This document shows positions 46,040-57,839 of a stretch of DNA of 64,000 nucleotides, one piece after another. How positions within the stretch are numbered: position 1 is the first letter of the stretch; the number at the start of each line of letters is the position of its first letter. Origin of the DNA: Yamagishiella unicocca (Eukaryota > Chlorophyta > Chlorophyceae > Chlamydomonadales > Volvocaceae); the NCBI GenBank assembly GCA_003116995.1, contig BDSL01000072.1, positions 248,001 to 312,000 on the forward strand, read 5' to 3'. The position numbers were made by a program, and so were the translations under genes. The notes under the pieces were generated by a model, which searched no databases, was not told the DNA's origin, and worked only from the letters and a program-made list of their open reading frames with translations.

Positions 46040-48361
46040 ATGACAACTGTAAATTGTTTCACGGAAAGCGAGCAGCGCGATGGGTTTGCGATCCGGTACC
46101 TACACAGCAAAGGCCGCCACCTCGTCGCGGCGCGCTCTTTCGCCCCCGGCGCCGTCGTTCTGCAACAGGATCCGTATGCATCAGTGCTATCAGACGAGCG
46201 AACACCCGGCCACTGTGACCTCTGCTTCCGCTGCTGCGAGCGACCGCTGCGATGCAGCCGCTCCAAGCTGGCCCGCTACTGCTCCAAGGAGCACCAGCGC
46301 ACGGCCTGGTCTTCGGGGTACAAGATCGAGTGCGAGGCGCTAGTGCGGTGCGCGCCGCGCGTGCCACCGCCCACAGTGCGCCTGGCTGCGCGGATATTGT
46401 GGCGCCGCGCCAGGTGGGTGGGGGCACCTGCTGGGGCTGGTGCACCCTGCGTTCGCGCTTGCCGGGGTCCACAACGACCTCACCTTGGACATCAGGACGA
46501 GCTGTACGGCGTCGGCGTTGCGCCGCAAAATCGAACCAGGATCCGGCAGTGGGTTGGCGTGTTGAGCGCGTGACGTAAGTGACTTGCACAGGGAGGGACG
46601 GTACCCACCGGAAATGCACGCTCTGCGCTCCTTTCCCCACAGAGCACTTCAACAGCGACAGGATCAGCAGCAGCAGCGGCAGCAGGCGGCTGGTGACGAG
46701 CTGCACGAGCACCACCAGCCTCCTTGGGACTCGGACCACGAGGGCTTATGGCGGCTGGAGCACCACTGGGACAAACTGGACAACCGGCGGAAGGGGATGT
46801 ACGCGCAGATGGCGGTGGTGACGTGGTGGGTGGCTGCAAGGGGCCGGCGGGTGGAGTGGTGGATGCCTTGGAGCGGCGGCAAGCGTGGGGGCGGGGATGG
46901 GTGCCGTGGTGTTGGGCTGCCTGGCCCAAGGGCAGTCCAAGGACAGCACCCAGTGTCAGAGCGAGTGATTGTTGCGTGCCGGCGCAGGGGCACACGGACC
47001 GGGACAAAGGGTGGAGAGGGCCGAGCAGACCAGGGGAAAAAGGGTGGCCACGGGGAAGGGCGGAAGACCTATGATTTGGACTAGGGACTGGACAGCGCGT
47101 GGTGCCAAGCCTGCCAGGCCTGTGCTCAGGTCGCGGCACCAGATTTGACATCAGCGCTCGCAGCCCACTTTATCTTCCAACTGAACACCCCCGCACGCAG
47201 GCAGTACATGTACGGCACCCCGGACGGGCCCGTCCCAGCTGACGGAGACGCTGGCGGACTCAGCGGCGACGGAGGCGGCGCCGCCGCAGCGGCCCCAGCA
47301 GCGGCAGCCGCCGCGTGGCCGGGCACGCGTGCCGTAGCGGAGCTGCTGTCGCGGTTGGCGTGCAACTGCCACACGGTGTGCGACGAGGAGCTGAGGCCGC
47401 TGGGGGTTGCGCTCTACCCCACTGGGGCGCTGGTCAACCACAGCTGCACGCCCAACGCGGTGCAGGGCTTCCGGGGCAGCACCCTGCAGCTCAGGTGGGG
47501 TGAGGGAAGGGCGAGAGGGGCGGCGCGAGAGAGGGGAGGGCGAGGGCCGTCATCGGAAGGCACTGCGGGCGGCACGCATGGCGGTTTGCTTTCTGGTACC
47601 TATGCATGAGCGGTGCGCATTTAGTTCTGCGTTTTCAACCCTACTTTGACGCCCCACCCCCAGTTCTGCCCTTAGTATACGGGTCTTTCTTTTACCCCCT
47701 AGTTCTGCCCTTCGCTTCCTATGCCGTGTAACCGGGTCTCCTCGCCACCCTCCGTTCCCTATGTCGTGTCACCGGTTCTCCTCGCTAACCCCCTCCGCTT
47801 CCTATGTCGCTAACCGGGTCTCCTCGCCACCCTACCAACACCTGCCAGGGCGCTGCGGCCCCTAGCCCCCGGCGACGAGGTCACCATCGCATACGTGGAA
47901 CTGGCGGCCACCCGCCAGGAGCGCCGGGAGACTCTGGCGGACTCGTACTTCTTCGACATCAACTCTGCCGTACCTCCTGCCGTGCCCTCCGCGCCGCCGG
48001 CAGGGCCGCCGTCGGCGGCGCAGGCCAGCGGCGACGCTGGGGCCGGAGTGGCGATGGAGGTGGATGACGATGTGGAGCGGGTTGCGGCCGGGATTGCGGG
48101 CGCGGAGGGCACCGGGAGCAAGACCGCCAGGCCCATAGCGGCCTACGCGGCCGCTGACGGAGATAGCGGGGACGCGTGCTGTCCCGCTGGCCTGCGTCCG
48201 CCGCCGGTGTTGTCGTTGGAGTTGGCGGCGAACGCTCGGCTGCATGTGTACTCGCCGCTATCAGAGCAGCCCCCTTGGCCCGTAGATGAGTGCGACAGCG
48301 AGCTGACGAGGGTATTACTAAGCACCATCGCGGCGCGCGTTGAGGCGGACGCGGCTGCCGT

Positions 48362-48403
<42 letters not shown>

Positions 48404-50052
48404 TGAGGTGGCGGTGGTTCTGCGAGGTGGGCTGCTGGCGCGGCTTGTGCCTCGCAGGCCCAACGAGCCCGAGGAGGAGGAGGACGGGGAGGAGGACGAG
48501 GAGGAGGTGGAAGAGGAGGGCAGCATGGAAGCAGCGGGCATGCCTGGCGCGGCACAGCACTCGGACACTGACATGTCGGATGCCGCGGGCGCACCTTCGC
48601 GGCCTGACACTGCTGACGCTGCTGACAGAGTTGCGTCGACGTCTGATGCCTCTTGGAGCGGCATTGTAGACCAACCACCAAACGGACAGCAGCAGCAGCA
48701 ACAACACCAGCAGCATGAGCCGGGGGGCACATCGGATGGCGGCGGTTCTGGAGCGCGGGGGTCAAAGCCGTCGCTCCGACTGCAGCTCCCCAGCAGCGCC
48801 GCTTTAAGCGGTGCGGCCGTGAGGATGCCCCGCATCGAGTTGCTCGCCTGGGGTCCCTGGGTTGGGGAGCTGGTGCGGACGGCAGATGGCATCAGCGGCC
48901 CGTTGGCTCGTCACTCCGTTGCGATGGATACAGCAGCAGGAGAAACAGCAGCATCAGCAGCAGGTGGACGTCAGACGCACGTAACGGCAGAGGCAGCAGG
49001 GCAGCAGCTGTCGCACGGCGGGAGTGGTGCGGGGACGGACGCTTCGGCTGGCGTGGTTTCGGCGCCGCCGTACTCCGCGGTGGCGGGTCTGCTGCGCCGC
49101 TGCGTCCGCGCGCTGCAGCTTTCTCACCAAGCTGCCGATGCCGCTGCGGCGGCGGCGGCATGTGGGGGCGAAGGCACCGGAGAGGTGAGATTGGTGGTCT
49201 GGGAGTTACCTTCGGTACGGTAGTCTGTGGGACTGACAAGTGTGACAACACCGCATCAGTGTGGAGCGAGTAAACACGGCGCCTGCGTACCTTAGCTGTG
49301 TCGTACAGTAGTTATACGACGAAATCCGGTGGGCGTTGCCGACAATACAGCGTTACCTTTTACTTTCACCGCGTCCATGCTTTTGACACCACCTCCAACT
49401 GCAGGCGGTTGAACTGTTGCAGCGAGCCCTGGCACTCCTGGACCGGCAGCCGTCGCCACCGCAGCCGCAGCAGCAGGACCAGCCTCGCAGTGCTGCTGAC
49501 CGCGACTGCTGGCTGGTTCTGGGCCCCAACAACGCCCTGCGAGTGCGGCTACTGGCGCAGCTTCTCAAGGCAGCGGTGGACCACGGAAGCGTTGCCACCG
49601 CCGCCGTCGGCCCCGCCACTGCCGGGGAAGACGCCGCCGCCGCCATCGCCCAGGGTGCCTGGCAAGTCGCCCTTCGAGCTGCGCGTACGCTGGAGGCGCC
49701 GTACCGCCTTGTGTACCCACAGCCCGGCTGGCCGAACCTCTCGCTGCACTTCGCCACGCTCGCCAAGCTGGAGATGCTGCTGGGCCGGCCGCGTAGGGCT
49801 CAAAAGGCCGCGGCCAAGGCCCTGTCAGGGCTGCGGCTGACGCATGTGGGCGGCGGCGGCGGCGGCGGCGGGGGCGGGTACGATGGCGGTAGCCGAGGAG
49901 GAGGAGAAGGGGAGGGCGTGCTGGACCAGGTGGTGCGGGTCGGGCGCGAGGCGGAGGCGGAGCTGCGGGCCCGGGCGGAGTCCCGGGCGCCGGGGGGGCA
50001 GGGAGGCGCCTCCGGGTGTCCTGACGATGACGACGACGATGATGGTAGTTGA
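46040..50052 (+). CDS. SMYD-like SET/MYND protein
   Basis: Five exons: 46040-46413, 46643-46817, 47130-47494, 47849-49184, 49405-50052, giving 965 residues, about twice the usual SMYD length. An N-terminal SET half (GFAIRYLHSKGRHLVAA) is split by a MYND-type finger (CDLCFRCC, then RYCSKEHQRTAW and YKIEC). A SMYD-typical helix follows (LWRLEHHWDKL), then the SET core NHSCTPNA at about residue 285 and DEVTIAYVELAATRQER. Long disordered inserts in exon 4 carry poly-Gly, an acidic EEEEDGEEDEEE run and poly-Gln. Exon 5 is helical and TPR-like (AVELLQRALALL; LHFATLAKLEMLLG), as at SMYD C-termini. Family role: lysine methylation of histone or non-histone proteins. Several zinc ligands are replaced and the post-SET cysteines are missing (YFFDINS), so catalysis is uncertain. 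The exon 2 end (46814 or 46817) is ambiguous. Confidence 0.8.
48364..48402 (+). repeat. (GGC)n tract coding poly-Gly in the SMYD-like gene
   Basis: Thirteen consecutive GGC codons in frame; a similar GGC run occurs at 49851-49872 in the last exon. Confidence 0.95.
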
Positions 50053-51871
50053 GAGCACGGGTAGTTAGGGCAAAGGCAGTTACTTGGTTGTTTGTTTTGG
50101 TACTTGCTTTCACGTTAGAGGTCTGCGCGGTGTTCATCGCTGACCATGCAAGGCCTGCGCGAGTCGAAGACCCGTAGGCATGGTGAGTGTTAGCTGGGGG
50201 CCGTATCTGTTATTAGTGGGAGGTGGGGTGTGGGGATAGACTTGAGGAGACGGAGCGCGCGAGTTGGAGCGATGAGTGGCGAGGAGCGAGGCGGTCTGGG
50301 CGGGCAGGAGGGTAAGGCGCTGGGCGGAAGCGATGTTGCGGAGGGCGTCGTCGTGGCTCCGGTAACCGGTATTAGATGAGAGTGCTGAGTGGATAGTGTC
50401 ATGGTCGCGATAGGTAGCAGTGTCGCAGCAGGTTGGAATGCGCTTTCTGGAGCTGGCCCGACGCTGCACCCTTTTCCGAAACCAAAACGTTTGACTGCTC
50501 GAAACCCTTCGTCTGACGTGGCAACGCAACGCACGGACATCCAAGCCGGCCAGGGCTGCTGGACCCGCAGAACACGACAGCCATCTCGCTCCTCCGCAGG
50601 GGGCTCGTGCGCTTTCCGTGGAGTTTCGCGGCTTCGCGGTAAATTAACACAGCAACAGCTTGTTTTTACAAGGCGCAATGCACCCTCAACCTTGGGTTCT
50701 GGTGCGTGAGGCACGGAGACAAATAAGGATGCTGGCAGGTATCACTGGACAGTGCTGCAGTGTCATCATGAAGACGCGAGTTCTGGTGTTGACGCGGTTC
50801 CGGAGCCGTATCCCGCTTCAGTTCTCAAGCTCTCCAGCAAAACTAATTCCCAATGCATATCTTGCTAGCTACGGTATCACCACACCAGCATGCACCATCC
50901 GCGTGTTGCCGGGCCTCCATTTGCAAGGAGGCGAGAAGGCGAAGGAACAACTGGGGCGAAGGAACAACTGGGGCCAGCAAACAGCCAACACCGCCCCACT
51001 GGAACCTCCTGCACTTGCTAGCTGAGCAGCACACGAACGCGGTAAGCTTTTGAACTGTGAGTCTGCAGTCACCCACGTCCTGCAAATTATCGCGGTAGGC
51101 GCGGAATCTAGGGCGAGCCACACTCACATCGCACCGGGATCGGTCACCCGCATCAAAAACTCGCACAACCGCACACACACACTCGCACCTTCTGCGCCTT
51201 CCTGCAAGGCGGTGCGAGCCCCCTCCACGCCCCCTCCCCCCTCCCCCGGGTCTTCTTGCCACCCCCTCATTCCATGTCAGGCGATGACAATCATCGCCCA
51301 AAATGCAGCGGCATGTCTTTGAAACCAAACAATAGTCGTACTACGTACGGTCGAAATCCCTATCTGACTAGTAAGGCATCAACAAATCACGCACGCCTCA
51401 TTCGCAACATTTCGCCCACATTCGTTAATTGTCTCTCGGCTGCCATCTTGATATTGGCCTCGCCGCCGCGGCTGAGCCCCCTCCTTCAGGTCCATACACC
51501 AATACACTCCACAACGGCCCGGCGTGGGTTGCAAACCAAAGACTATAGAGCAGGCTTCGACCTTCGACCTCTCCCACCATCCCTCTCCCCCCAGCCCCCA
51601 TTCCGCCAGCAGCAAGCCAGCCTGGAGACTGCCAAACGCCGAGAGACCCAGGAGAAGGCACGCCGCTTCTCGCCTCTTGCAAACGGAGGAGAATGCCACC
51701 CCCAGGAGAAGGCACGCCGTCGGCGAGTCGCCACCTCCACCGTATGCGGCGCAACTCCCGATCGGCAGTCTGTCCGCAGCTTCCCGAGCCGCTGTCGTGC
51801 TGATCAGGGCAATGCCTCCCCACGCCGGCGGTTCCAGCCCCTGCTCCCGCTTGCGGCCTGCTCCCGCTCCC
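50053..51871. other. Intergenic, no gene recognised
   Basis: Should contain the 3' UTRs of the flanking convergent genes. Open frames on both strands (up to about 210 codons) lack motifs or splice partners. A GAGAAGGC(A)CGCCGTC(T)-like duplication occurs near 51650-51725. Confidence 0.45.
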
Positions 51872-54082
51872 TTATCGCACGGTAGCGGGCCGCCGGCTGT
51901 AGTCTATGTGGTCAGTCTGGTACATGGTGCGCCATGTGCGCGTGAAGGCGTTGGAGGCGAGGAGCCCCTCCCGGATCTTTAGCGTGCCTTCACTCACGTA
52001 CGGCAGAGGCTTGTTCTTCATGAGGATCTGGGACCGTGGGTCTGCGCTCCGGATGGGGGCGGGGGGCCGGGGGGGAAGCGTGTGTGTTTCAGAGGCTGGT
52101 GCTCGCATTGCGGGCGCTAAACGGTGCTCCTCACGCTTCTTGTACCGGGTACAACACACTGCTACTGGCTTGTGATGACCCGTGGACGTTACGGCATGAT
52201 GAAGGATGGCTACTTCTCTCACTCCCCAATGCGACTGATCGGTGCGCTGCTGCCACAGGAGCGGGCGTACGGAGCGCAGGGCATGCTCGGAACGCCTCCG
52301 GCGCGGCCCGCTTGGGAAGGCCCAGTCTTGCACAATGACCCTGCTCCGCCTGATCCAGGGTCCACCCACCCACCCTCCCATCCGCGTTCCCTCGCCGCCC
52401 AACCAGCCGCCCACCCACCTTCCGATGCGCATCTTCGCTGGAATTCCAGGGTCTCCCGCCGCATGGTGCTGTGGGTGACGGTGTCATGCTCCGCGGGCGC
52501 CGCCGTGCCGACCCAGAAGCTCCCCCTGCAGGCGAGGGATTGGGGGATCGAGGTGAGGATGTCAGCGCCCCTCCAAGACAGCAAGACAGCCGCCCTAAAA
52601 GACGCCCTCATAAACCCGCCCCGCAGTAATATCAGGTGGCCACAGCCCGAGCTTCAGGATTGCCCCGAGACGACGGCGGAAGGCGCACGCCACACGGAGC
52701 TCTGTGCGCGGGTAAAACCCTGGCGGGGATCATTCCCTTACGCCTGGTGCTCGTGCCCAACACCCTCGCCATTTCAGCGGCCACGATGCAGGGTCCCACG
52801 TGCGGGTCCCACGATGCAGGGTCCCACGATGCAGGGTCCCACGATGCAGGGTCCCACGTGCGGGCCCCACGTGCGGGCCCCACGCCGATGGCTCCCAGCC
52901 CAGCCCCCTCCAACCAGGACACAACACACAGACACACACACTTGTGCCTCTCTTTCCCACAGACTTCGACCCGCCGGCGCGCCCGATGCGCCAGACCCGA
53001 TCCCATCGCACGCGGCGTCACGCACTTTTTCTCATCCAGGGTGTGGTCCTGGTGTGCTGTGACACCGAATCCATCCTTGACGTAGAAGAGGTGCTCGCCG
53101 CTGGTCTCGTACGCCTTGCTGGGGACCACGGGGTCGGCGATGCCGGTTGGCCCAATGCGGGACAGGCCCTGGAAGCGGGACGTGTTGTTGTAGGTGGACG
53201 TCAGGCGCTGCACGTACTCGGGGGAGCTAGGCGCGTAACGCGAGCTGTACTCCGTGGCGAAGCGCCCGCCCCGGCGAATCTCCTTCGGGTGGAAGCCTGC
53301 GAAAAACGCACGGGGTTGCAGTCTCAGTGGTGAGGGTGGGGCGCAGCGGCGAGCCTCCAGGGGCAGCGGCGGGGAGGTCCGGCGGCATGTGGGTCGTATG
53401 TGGGCCGCAGGTGCCCGAGTGGAGTACGATACGAGGGGGCCGCCGTCCTGGGCTGTCGTTATTTCTGATTTCTGGCATGCCGGTCGTGTCGGGCGCTAAG
53501 GGCAGGCTCCTGCGGCTACACGCCTCTCTGCACGCTGCGACCGATGAGATACCGATGTGGTCTGTGAGTGGTTGCAGGGATCCTGACGGGGCAGCAGCCG
53601 CGGAGGGAGGGTGTCCCTAGCCGCCCGCACGCCGCAAATCGACCGGACCAAGCCCAGCTCCGAGCCACGGACCGGCCCTGCCCTAATCATGCCCCAGCGG
53701 AATGCGCGAAGTCAGCGCCACTCCTGCGCACCTGACTTGTAGTTCTTGTCTCGCCGCTCCTGCACCCAGTTGTTGATGCACACCTCCTCATTGTACTTGG
53801 CGCCACCGTCGTAGGGGGTGGTGCTCAGGAAATCCGCGTCGCGCTTGTATCTGGACAGGTGGGAGGGCATTTAGGTGGGTGCAGTGGGCGCACGGACGTA
53901 CATAGTCGCCTGTTACCCGCCGTACGCCCTGACATGCGCGAAGAGTCCTCCCGGCGACACAGAAAGCACCCATTCCTGCACTGAGCTCACCTGATGATGT
54001 TCACGTTGACGTGCGGTCCGCCGTCGAGGATGTTGGTGGGAAGGGATCGCCGCGCGCCCGAAATGGCTGCCCAGTCCTGCAT
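51872..54082 (-). CDS. Unidentified small protein, possibly ciliary/microtubule-associated
   Basis: Five minus-strand exons join in phase: 54082-53991, 53850-53732, 53296-53026, 52525-52419, 52041-51872, giving 252 residues from ATG 54082. Conserved-looking blocks are FLSTTPYDGG, KYNEEVCINNWVQERRD, GFHPKEIRRGGRF, STYNNTSRFQG, AHQDHTLDEKK, THSTMRRETLEFQRR and KPLPYVSEGTL. Short Tyr/Arg/Pro-rich motifs in a small soluble protein are typical of flagellar microtubule inner proteins, and NNWVQERRD recalls the NW-(M/V)EERR segment of CFAP107-type proteins. That is a resemblance from memory, not an alignment. The reading frame is also open upstream to a possible acceptor at 54100, so a 5' exon (candidate around 54330-54520) may exist. 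Confidence 0.6.
52788..52878. repeat. 15-bp tandem repeat in an intron of the minus-strand gene
   Basis: About six copies of GATGCAGGGTCCCAC with a TGCGGGTCCCAC/TGCGGGCCCCAC variant, inside the intron between 52526 and 53025. Confidence 0.9.
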
Positions 54083-54944
54083 CTTGGGGTCTTGAAGGAG
54101 CTGCGAGTGATCTAACGCGCGGGTTCGCCCCCGATAAGTTGACACCTGGGCCAAGTAACTGTGTTACACCAGGGGTAGGGGGGTAGGATCGAAAGGGAAA
54201 GGTTTGGTATTGTAGGCAAGCTAGCATATATTATGTGCACAGGCATCGATGTATAAGGTGTCTACGCGTTGGCCGTGATGTAACGCAAGCGCCGACGGGC
54301 CATCGTTAGGTCGGCATTCGGTCGGCAGCCCTTATGGGGGGTCGCCGTTTAATACAAGAGCATGAACATTGTAAGGAAAATGGACATAATTATAGTACTC
54401 ACGGTGAAACTGTTTGTGCAGACCGCTCACGGTCCATCGCCTCATGGCGAGCCTTCTCAAGCCGAATTGCATTGATGGCTGTGGCAAGGGAGGCCGGAAG
54501 GAACATCGCGGGTCATTAGGCTTAGTTACACGCTCGTTGTTACAGCAAGGATGGACAGGGGTGCGTGACCATCCTAGGTGGCCCGCCCGCGGGAGGGCAC
54601 CGAAGAGAGGCGCTGGCCAAATTACATCAGGAAAATGCATTATGATGCACAGCTTGCACTTACTCCGAAGGTTTTCGGGCGCGTCGCCCATCCTGACGTC
54701 CTTAGTAGCGGCGTTGATGGAGTGCAGTCACACGAAGGCACAGAAGTAGGGGATACGTTTGATGGGCAATAAGTACAAGTATAGTCTTGCAGGCACGGCA
54801 CAGGAACTTTAATACCCTTCGGCGCCAGGTTTCTGTTCTAAGTACGCGAGTAACAAGCTCCGAAACCAAGACAACTTCTCCGTCCCTCCCTTCATGTCAC
54901 CTTGCATACCATGATTCCTGCCTTTGCAAGTTGACACCGACATT
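54083..54944. other. Divergent intergenic region; possible 5' exon of the minus-strand gene
   Basis: On the minus strand, 54520-54340 reads ATAINAIRLEKARHEAMDRE before a strong CACC|GTGAGTAC donor. A second open frame through the same bases begins with MQFGLRRLAMRRW and can splice in phase to an acceptor near 54110. Either could be the first exon of the gene ending at 51872. I could not decide. Confidence 0.3.
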
Positions 54945-55266
54945 ATGGGGCTCAAGGAAGCATGGGCTAGCATGGGCAAATGGGAGCGTCGCTCAGCCAT
55001 GCTCGGAGGTGTCTTGATCGCCGCTGCCGCGGGCATGTACGTAAGTACATTTTCTGTATTTATTTGCGGATGTTTTTCGGCTCAGGTGAGTTGCTTTACC
55101 TCAAACCTGACACACTCATTACATCTGTGTTCTACTGGCCCGACAGATGGATACCGAGTTTATTAGACCTGAACATTACCGCACGATGTGGCAAGAGGAA
55201 CGGGACAAGAAATGGGCAAGGGAGGTGCACGACCTACTGCGCCCTGAGCCGAAAGGGCGGTCTTAA
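54945..55266 (+). CDS. 71-residue single-pass membrane protein
   Basis: Two exons, 54945-55040 and 55147-55266, joined in phase by a GTAAGT...CGACAG intron. A short N-terminal helix (MGLKEAWASMGKWERR) leads into one hydrophobic segment (SAMLGGVLIAAAAGMY, about residues 18-32) and a charged helical tail (HYRTMWQEERDKKWAREVHD) ending PEPKGRS. The size and layout match accessory subunits of mitochondrial respiratory complexes or other small organelle membrane proteins, but I cannot name the family. The small second exon reads as clean coding sequence. An upstream in-frame TTG is ignored. Confidence 0.7.
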
Positions 55267-55569
55267 GGGCATCAGCGGCAGCTGATGCTGATGGTCGGGG
55301 ATGGTTGGGGAGTCGGAGAGAAGGGTAACGAGTCGCGAGTTCGTTCCGGTACGACGGCACCGCAGCTTATGAGATGGATTACCTCGGAGCTTTCGGGATG
55401 TGCTATCCCAAATACTATAGGATCGTCGTTCGGGCACGTAGTCGATAGGCGGACACCGCAGCAAGTAGCAACCTTAGCGAGTAGCAACCGGCGAAACTGA
55501 GCCGACGTGGCCAATTTCAGACCAACGCGACATCCTAGGGATAAGGTGGAAGAATTGTGAAGTGTCACC
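55267..55569. other. Short intergenic spacer, no gene
   Basis: Holds the 3' end of the small membrane-protein gene and the 5' flank of the YrdC gene. No TGTAA was seen. Confidence 0.5.
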
Positions 55570-57218
55570 ATGCTGCAGCGGCATGCACAGTTCACGGCTG
55601 GCTCGAGGCTATGTCGTTCGGTCGGAACTTGTCCCTTGCGGCGTGGAGCGCTCATGGTCGTGGCGTACCAGAAGCTTCAAAAGCGCTTGAAGTATTCGGG
55701 CACTCGCAAGCGGGACTCTCCGCTTGTCATCTCAGTCTCGCCCGACGGCAGTGACGCATGGCGCTTGGATGAGGTCGTTGACATGCTTAAGGCTGGAGCT
55801 GTCGGCGTCATTCCTACCGACACGCTGCCAGCAATAGTGTGCGACCTGCACAACAGAGATGCTGTCCTACGCATGTACACAGTGAAGGAGATGGACGCAA
55901 AGAAGCCGTTATCCATACTGTGCCCCAACTTCTCCGCCGTCACCCAGTATACGACCGGGTTCCCAACTTCCAACACGCCCGGTTCCCCTAACTGGTTCAA
56001 CGTCGTGCGGCGTCTGCTGCCGGGGCCGGTAAGTAAATGTATGCACAGGAGCGGGTTAGGCCAGGAGTGCTGGCCAACAGCGAAGCGACGGATGGGCGTA
56101 CCCACCTCTTGCCATACGCTTCAGATACCGGGAGCGTAGCACAGTATTTACTGGGGGCATGTTCGGCTGTCGACGAAGGCTCGTGTTGGCCATTTGATAT
56201 CTATCAACCTCCTATCCTTGTCCTTGTGCGGCCCACGCCCCAACATGACGCGGCCGCCCCTCGCCCTACTTGCTCCACTCCCTCGTAGTACACGTTCGTG
56301 CTCCCCGCGACGAAGAACCTGCCATCGCAGTGCATTGACTTCATGTCGGGCAAAAATATCCACCGCAAGAGCGTGGGCATCAGACTGCCAGCTGATGTGA
56401 CATGCCAGGTGAGCAAACGGACATCGTTTCGGTGGAGCACGGGACGGAGGTCCAATAAACCTGGGAAGTCTTTACATGGGTTCTACCGTACGCCACAAAC
56501 ACCGACACAAGGAGGCCAACATACCACATTACTCAGCAGCACGTGTCTGGATGTTACAGCCGCATGCTGGCGTCCGATGCGCTACGTAGCATATCTGTCA
56601 GCATCCTTCCTGGCAATTGTCATAGCACCTGGCAGCTGTGTAGCGGTTCTAGTCCCCGCACGAAATGATTTACCCGAGCCATGCCGTCCGTCTTCAGGCG
56701 ATCTTGGACGCTCTGGGCGGGCCGCTGCTGTGCACCAGTGTCCACGTGCCCGAGGTGCTGTCAGAGGACACCGAGGTGCCGGACGTAGGCTCCATCCTGG
56801 AAGCGTACGGCAGCAAGGGGCTGGACTTCGTGGTCGACGTGGGCCGTCGCATCGTTGTGGAGAGCAGCGTAAGCGACGGGCGGGGAGGGTCTGGTGGCCG
56901 GTCGCTGGTGATGGAAAATAAAGGTTGACGCACAGCCTTTCCATCTCGGAAACACAAGGGGGAAGAGACAGCAATGGTTGAAGGTGTCCCAACGGATGAT
57001 GGGCAGCTCCACTCGTAATTTGCCAGTGCTGGCCGCCTAAATCAAGCATCAGCCCGGCTCAACACACCTGTGGCCTGTCGTGTGCGTTATGCCATGTCTT
57101 AATCAAGCGTCTCCTGTGGCCTATCGTGCGCGTTGCGCAGGTGGTGGACTTCACCAGCGGGGATCCAGTTGTTCTGCGGCATGGCCAGGGCGACGTGAGC
57201 GCGTTCGAGGACGAGTAG
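55570..57218 (+). CDS. YrdC/Sua5-type protein (threonylcarbamoyl-AMP synthase family)
   Basis: Four exons: 55570-56028, 56289-56408, 56698-56868, 57141-57218, giving 275 residues. The YrdC fold is recognisable: a Lys/Arg-rich entry (KRDSPLVISVSPDG), GAVGVIPTDTLPAIVCDL, the KEMDAKKPLSILCPNF motif (the K-R/K-x-x-x-P(L/F) hallmark), RLLPGPYTFVLPATKNLP across the exon 1/2 junction, SVGIRLPAD, and GPLLCTSVHVP. The family condenses threonine, bicarbonate and ATP to threonylcarbamoyl-AMP for the t6A modification of ANN-decoding tRNAs. The first 35 or so residues are Arg/Ser-rich without acids and could target an organelle. The C-terminus is short (GDVSAFEDE), with no Sua5 domain, as in TsaC/YciO-like members, so a YciO-type function is possible. 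Confidence 0.85.
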
Positions 57219-57839
57219 GGGTAGGGCCACGGGCCTGGTGTCGTTTTAGGCAGCGCACATCGAGCCTGGCAAAGAGGGTTTTCGTGTTACAGTATAATGT
57301 TGTGGTGTTGGTAGGTAGAGCATGTGGCAAGGTTACCGTACCTGACGTTACATATGCGTTTTCTTGTTTGACTACTGCTGTTGACCAGTCGATTAGGCTC
57401 CAGAAGGTATTAATACAAATTTCAGTAGTAGTCCTAGGCTTCCCATTGCGACAATTTTCCAAGAAAGAGAACATTCGTTGATGAGTATTCATACGGTTGC
57501 TCTATGAGTATATATATTGACACCATACATTATGCTCTTTGACGCCGCCAGGCGCGTATCGCCGAATGCCGTTGCAATGTGTTTCCCCGAACATAGCGTA
57601 TGACACTGCATTGCCAGTGCATACCCCAGGTTTTAAAAGTAACCGGCACTACCTGCCAACCAAAACAGTCATTGCATATAGGCCCATTCCAACGTGGTAA
57701 AAGGAAAGGAACGTTCAACCCCCCATCAGCGCGCAGCAAACGCTGCCTAACCAGCATGCGAACAGAATCGCGTGCCGCGCAAGACGCTCTCTCATTAGGC
57801 TCACTCAGATTTCCGCTGCCTTAGGCAAGCAGCTGCCGT
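57219..57839. other. Convergent 3' region, no gene
   Basis: Lies between the stops of two convergent genes. TTACA at about 57283 and 57348 reads as TGTAA on the minus strand and could end the minus-strand transcript. Confidence 0.5.

Noticed and set aside
50190..50714. 174-codon minus-strand frame
   Set aside because: Low-complexity Pro/Thr/Ser composition without motifs or splice partners.
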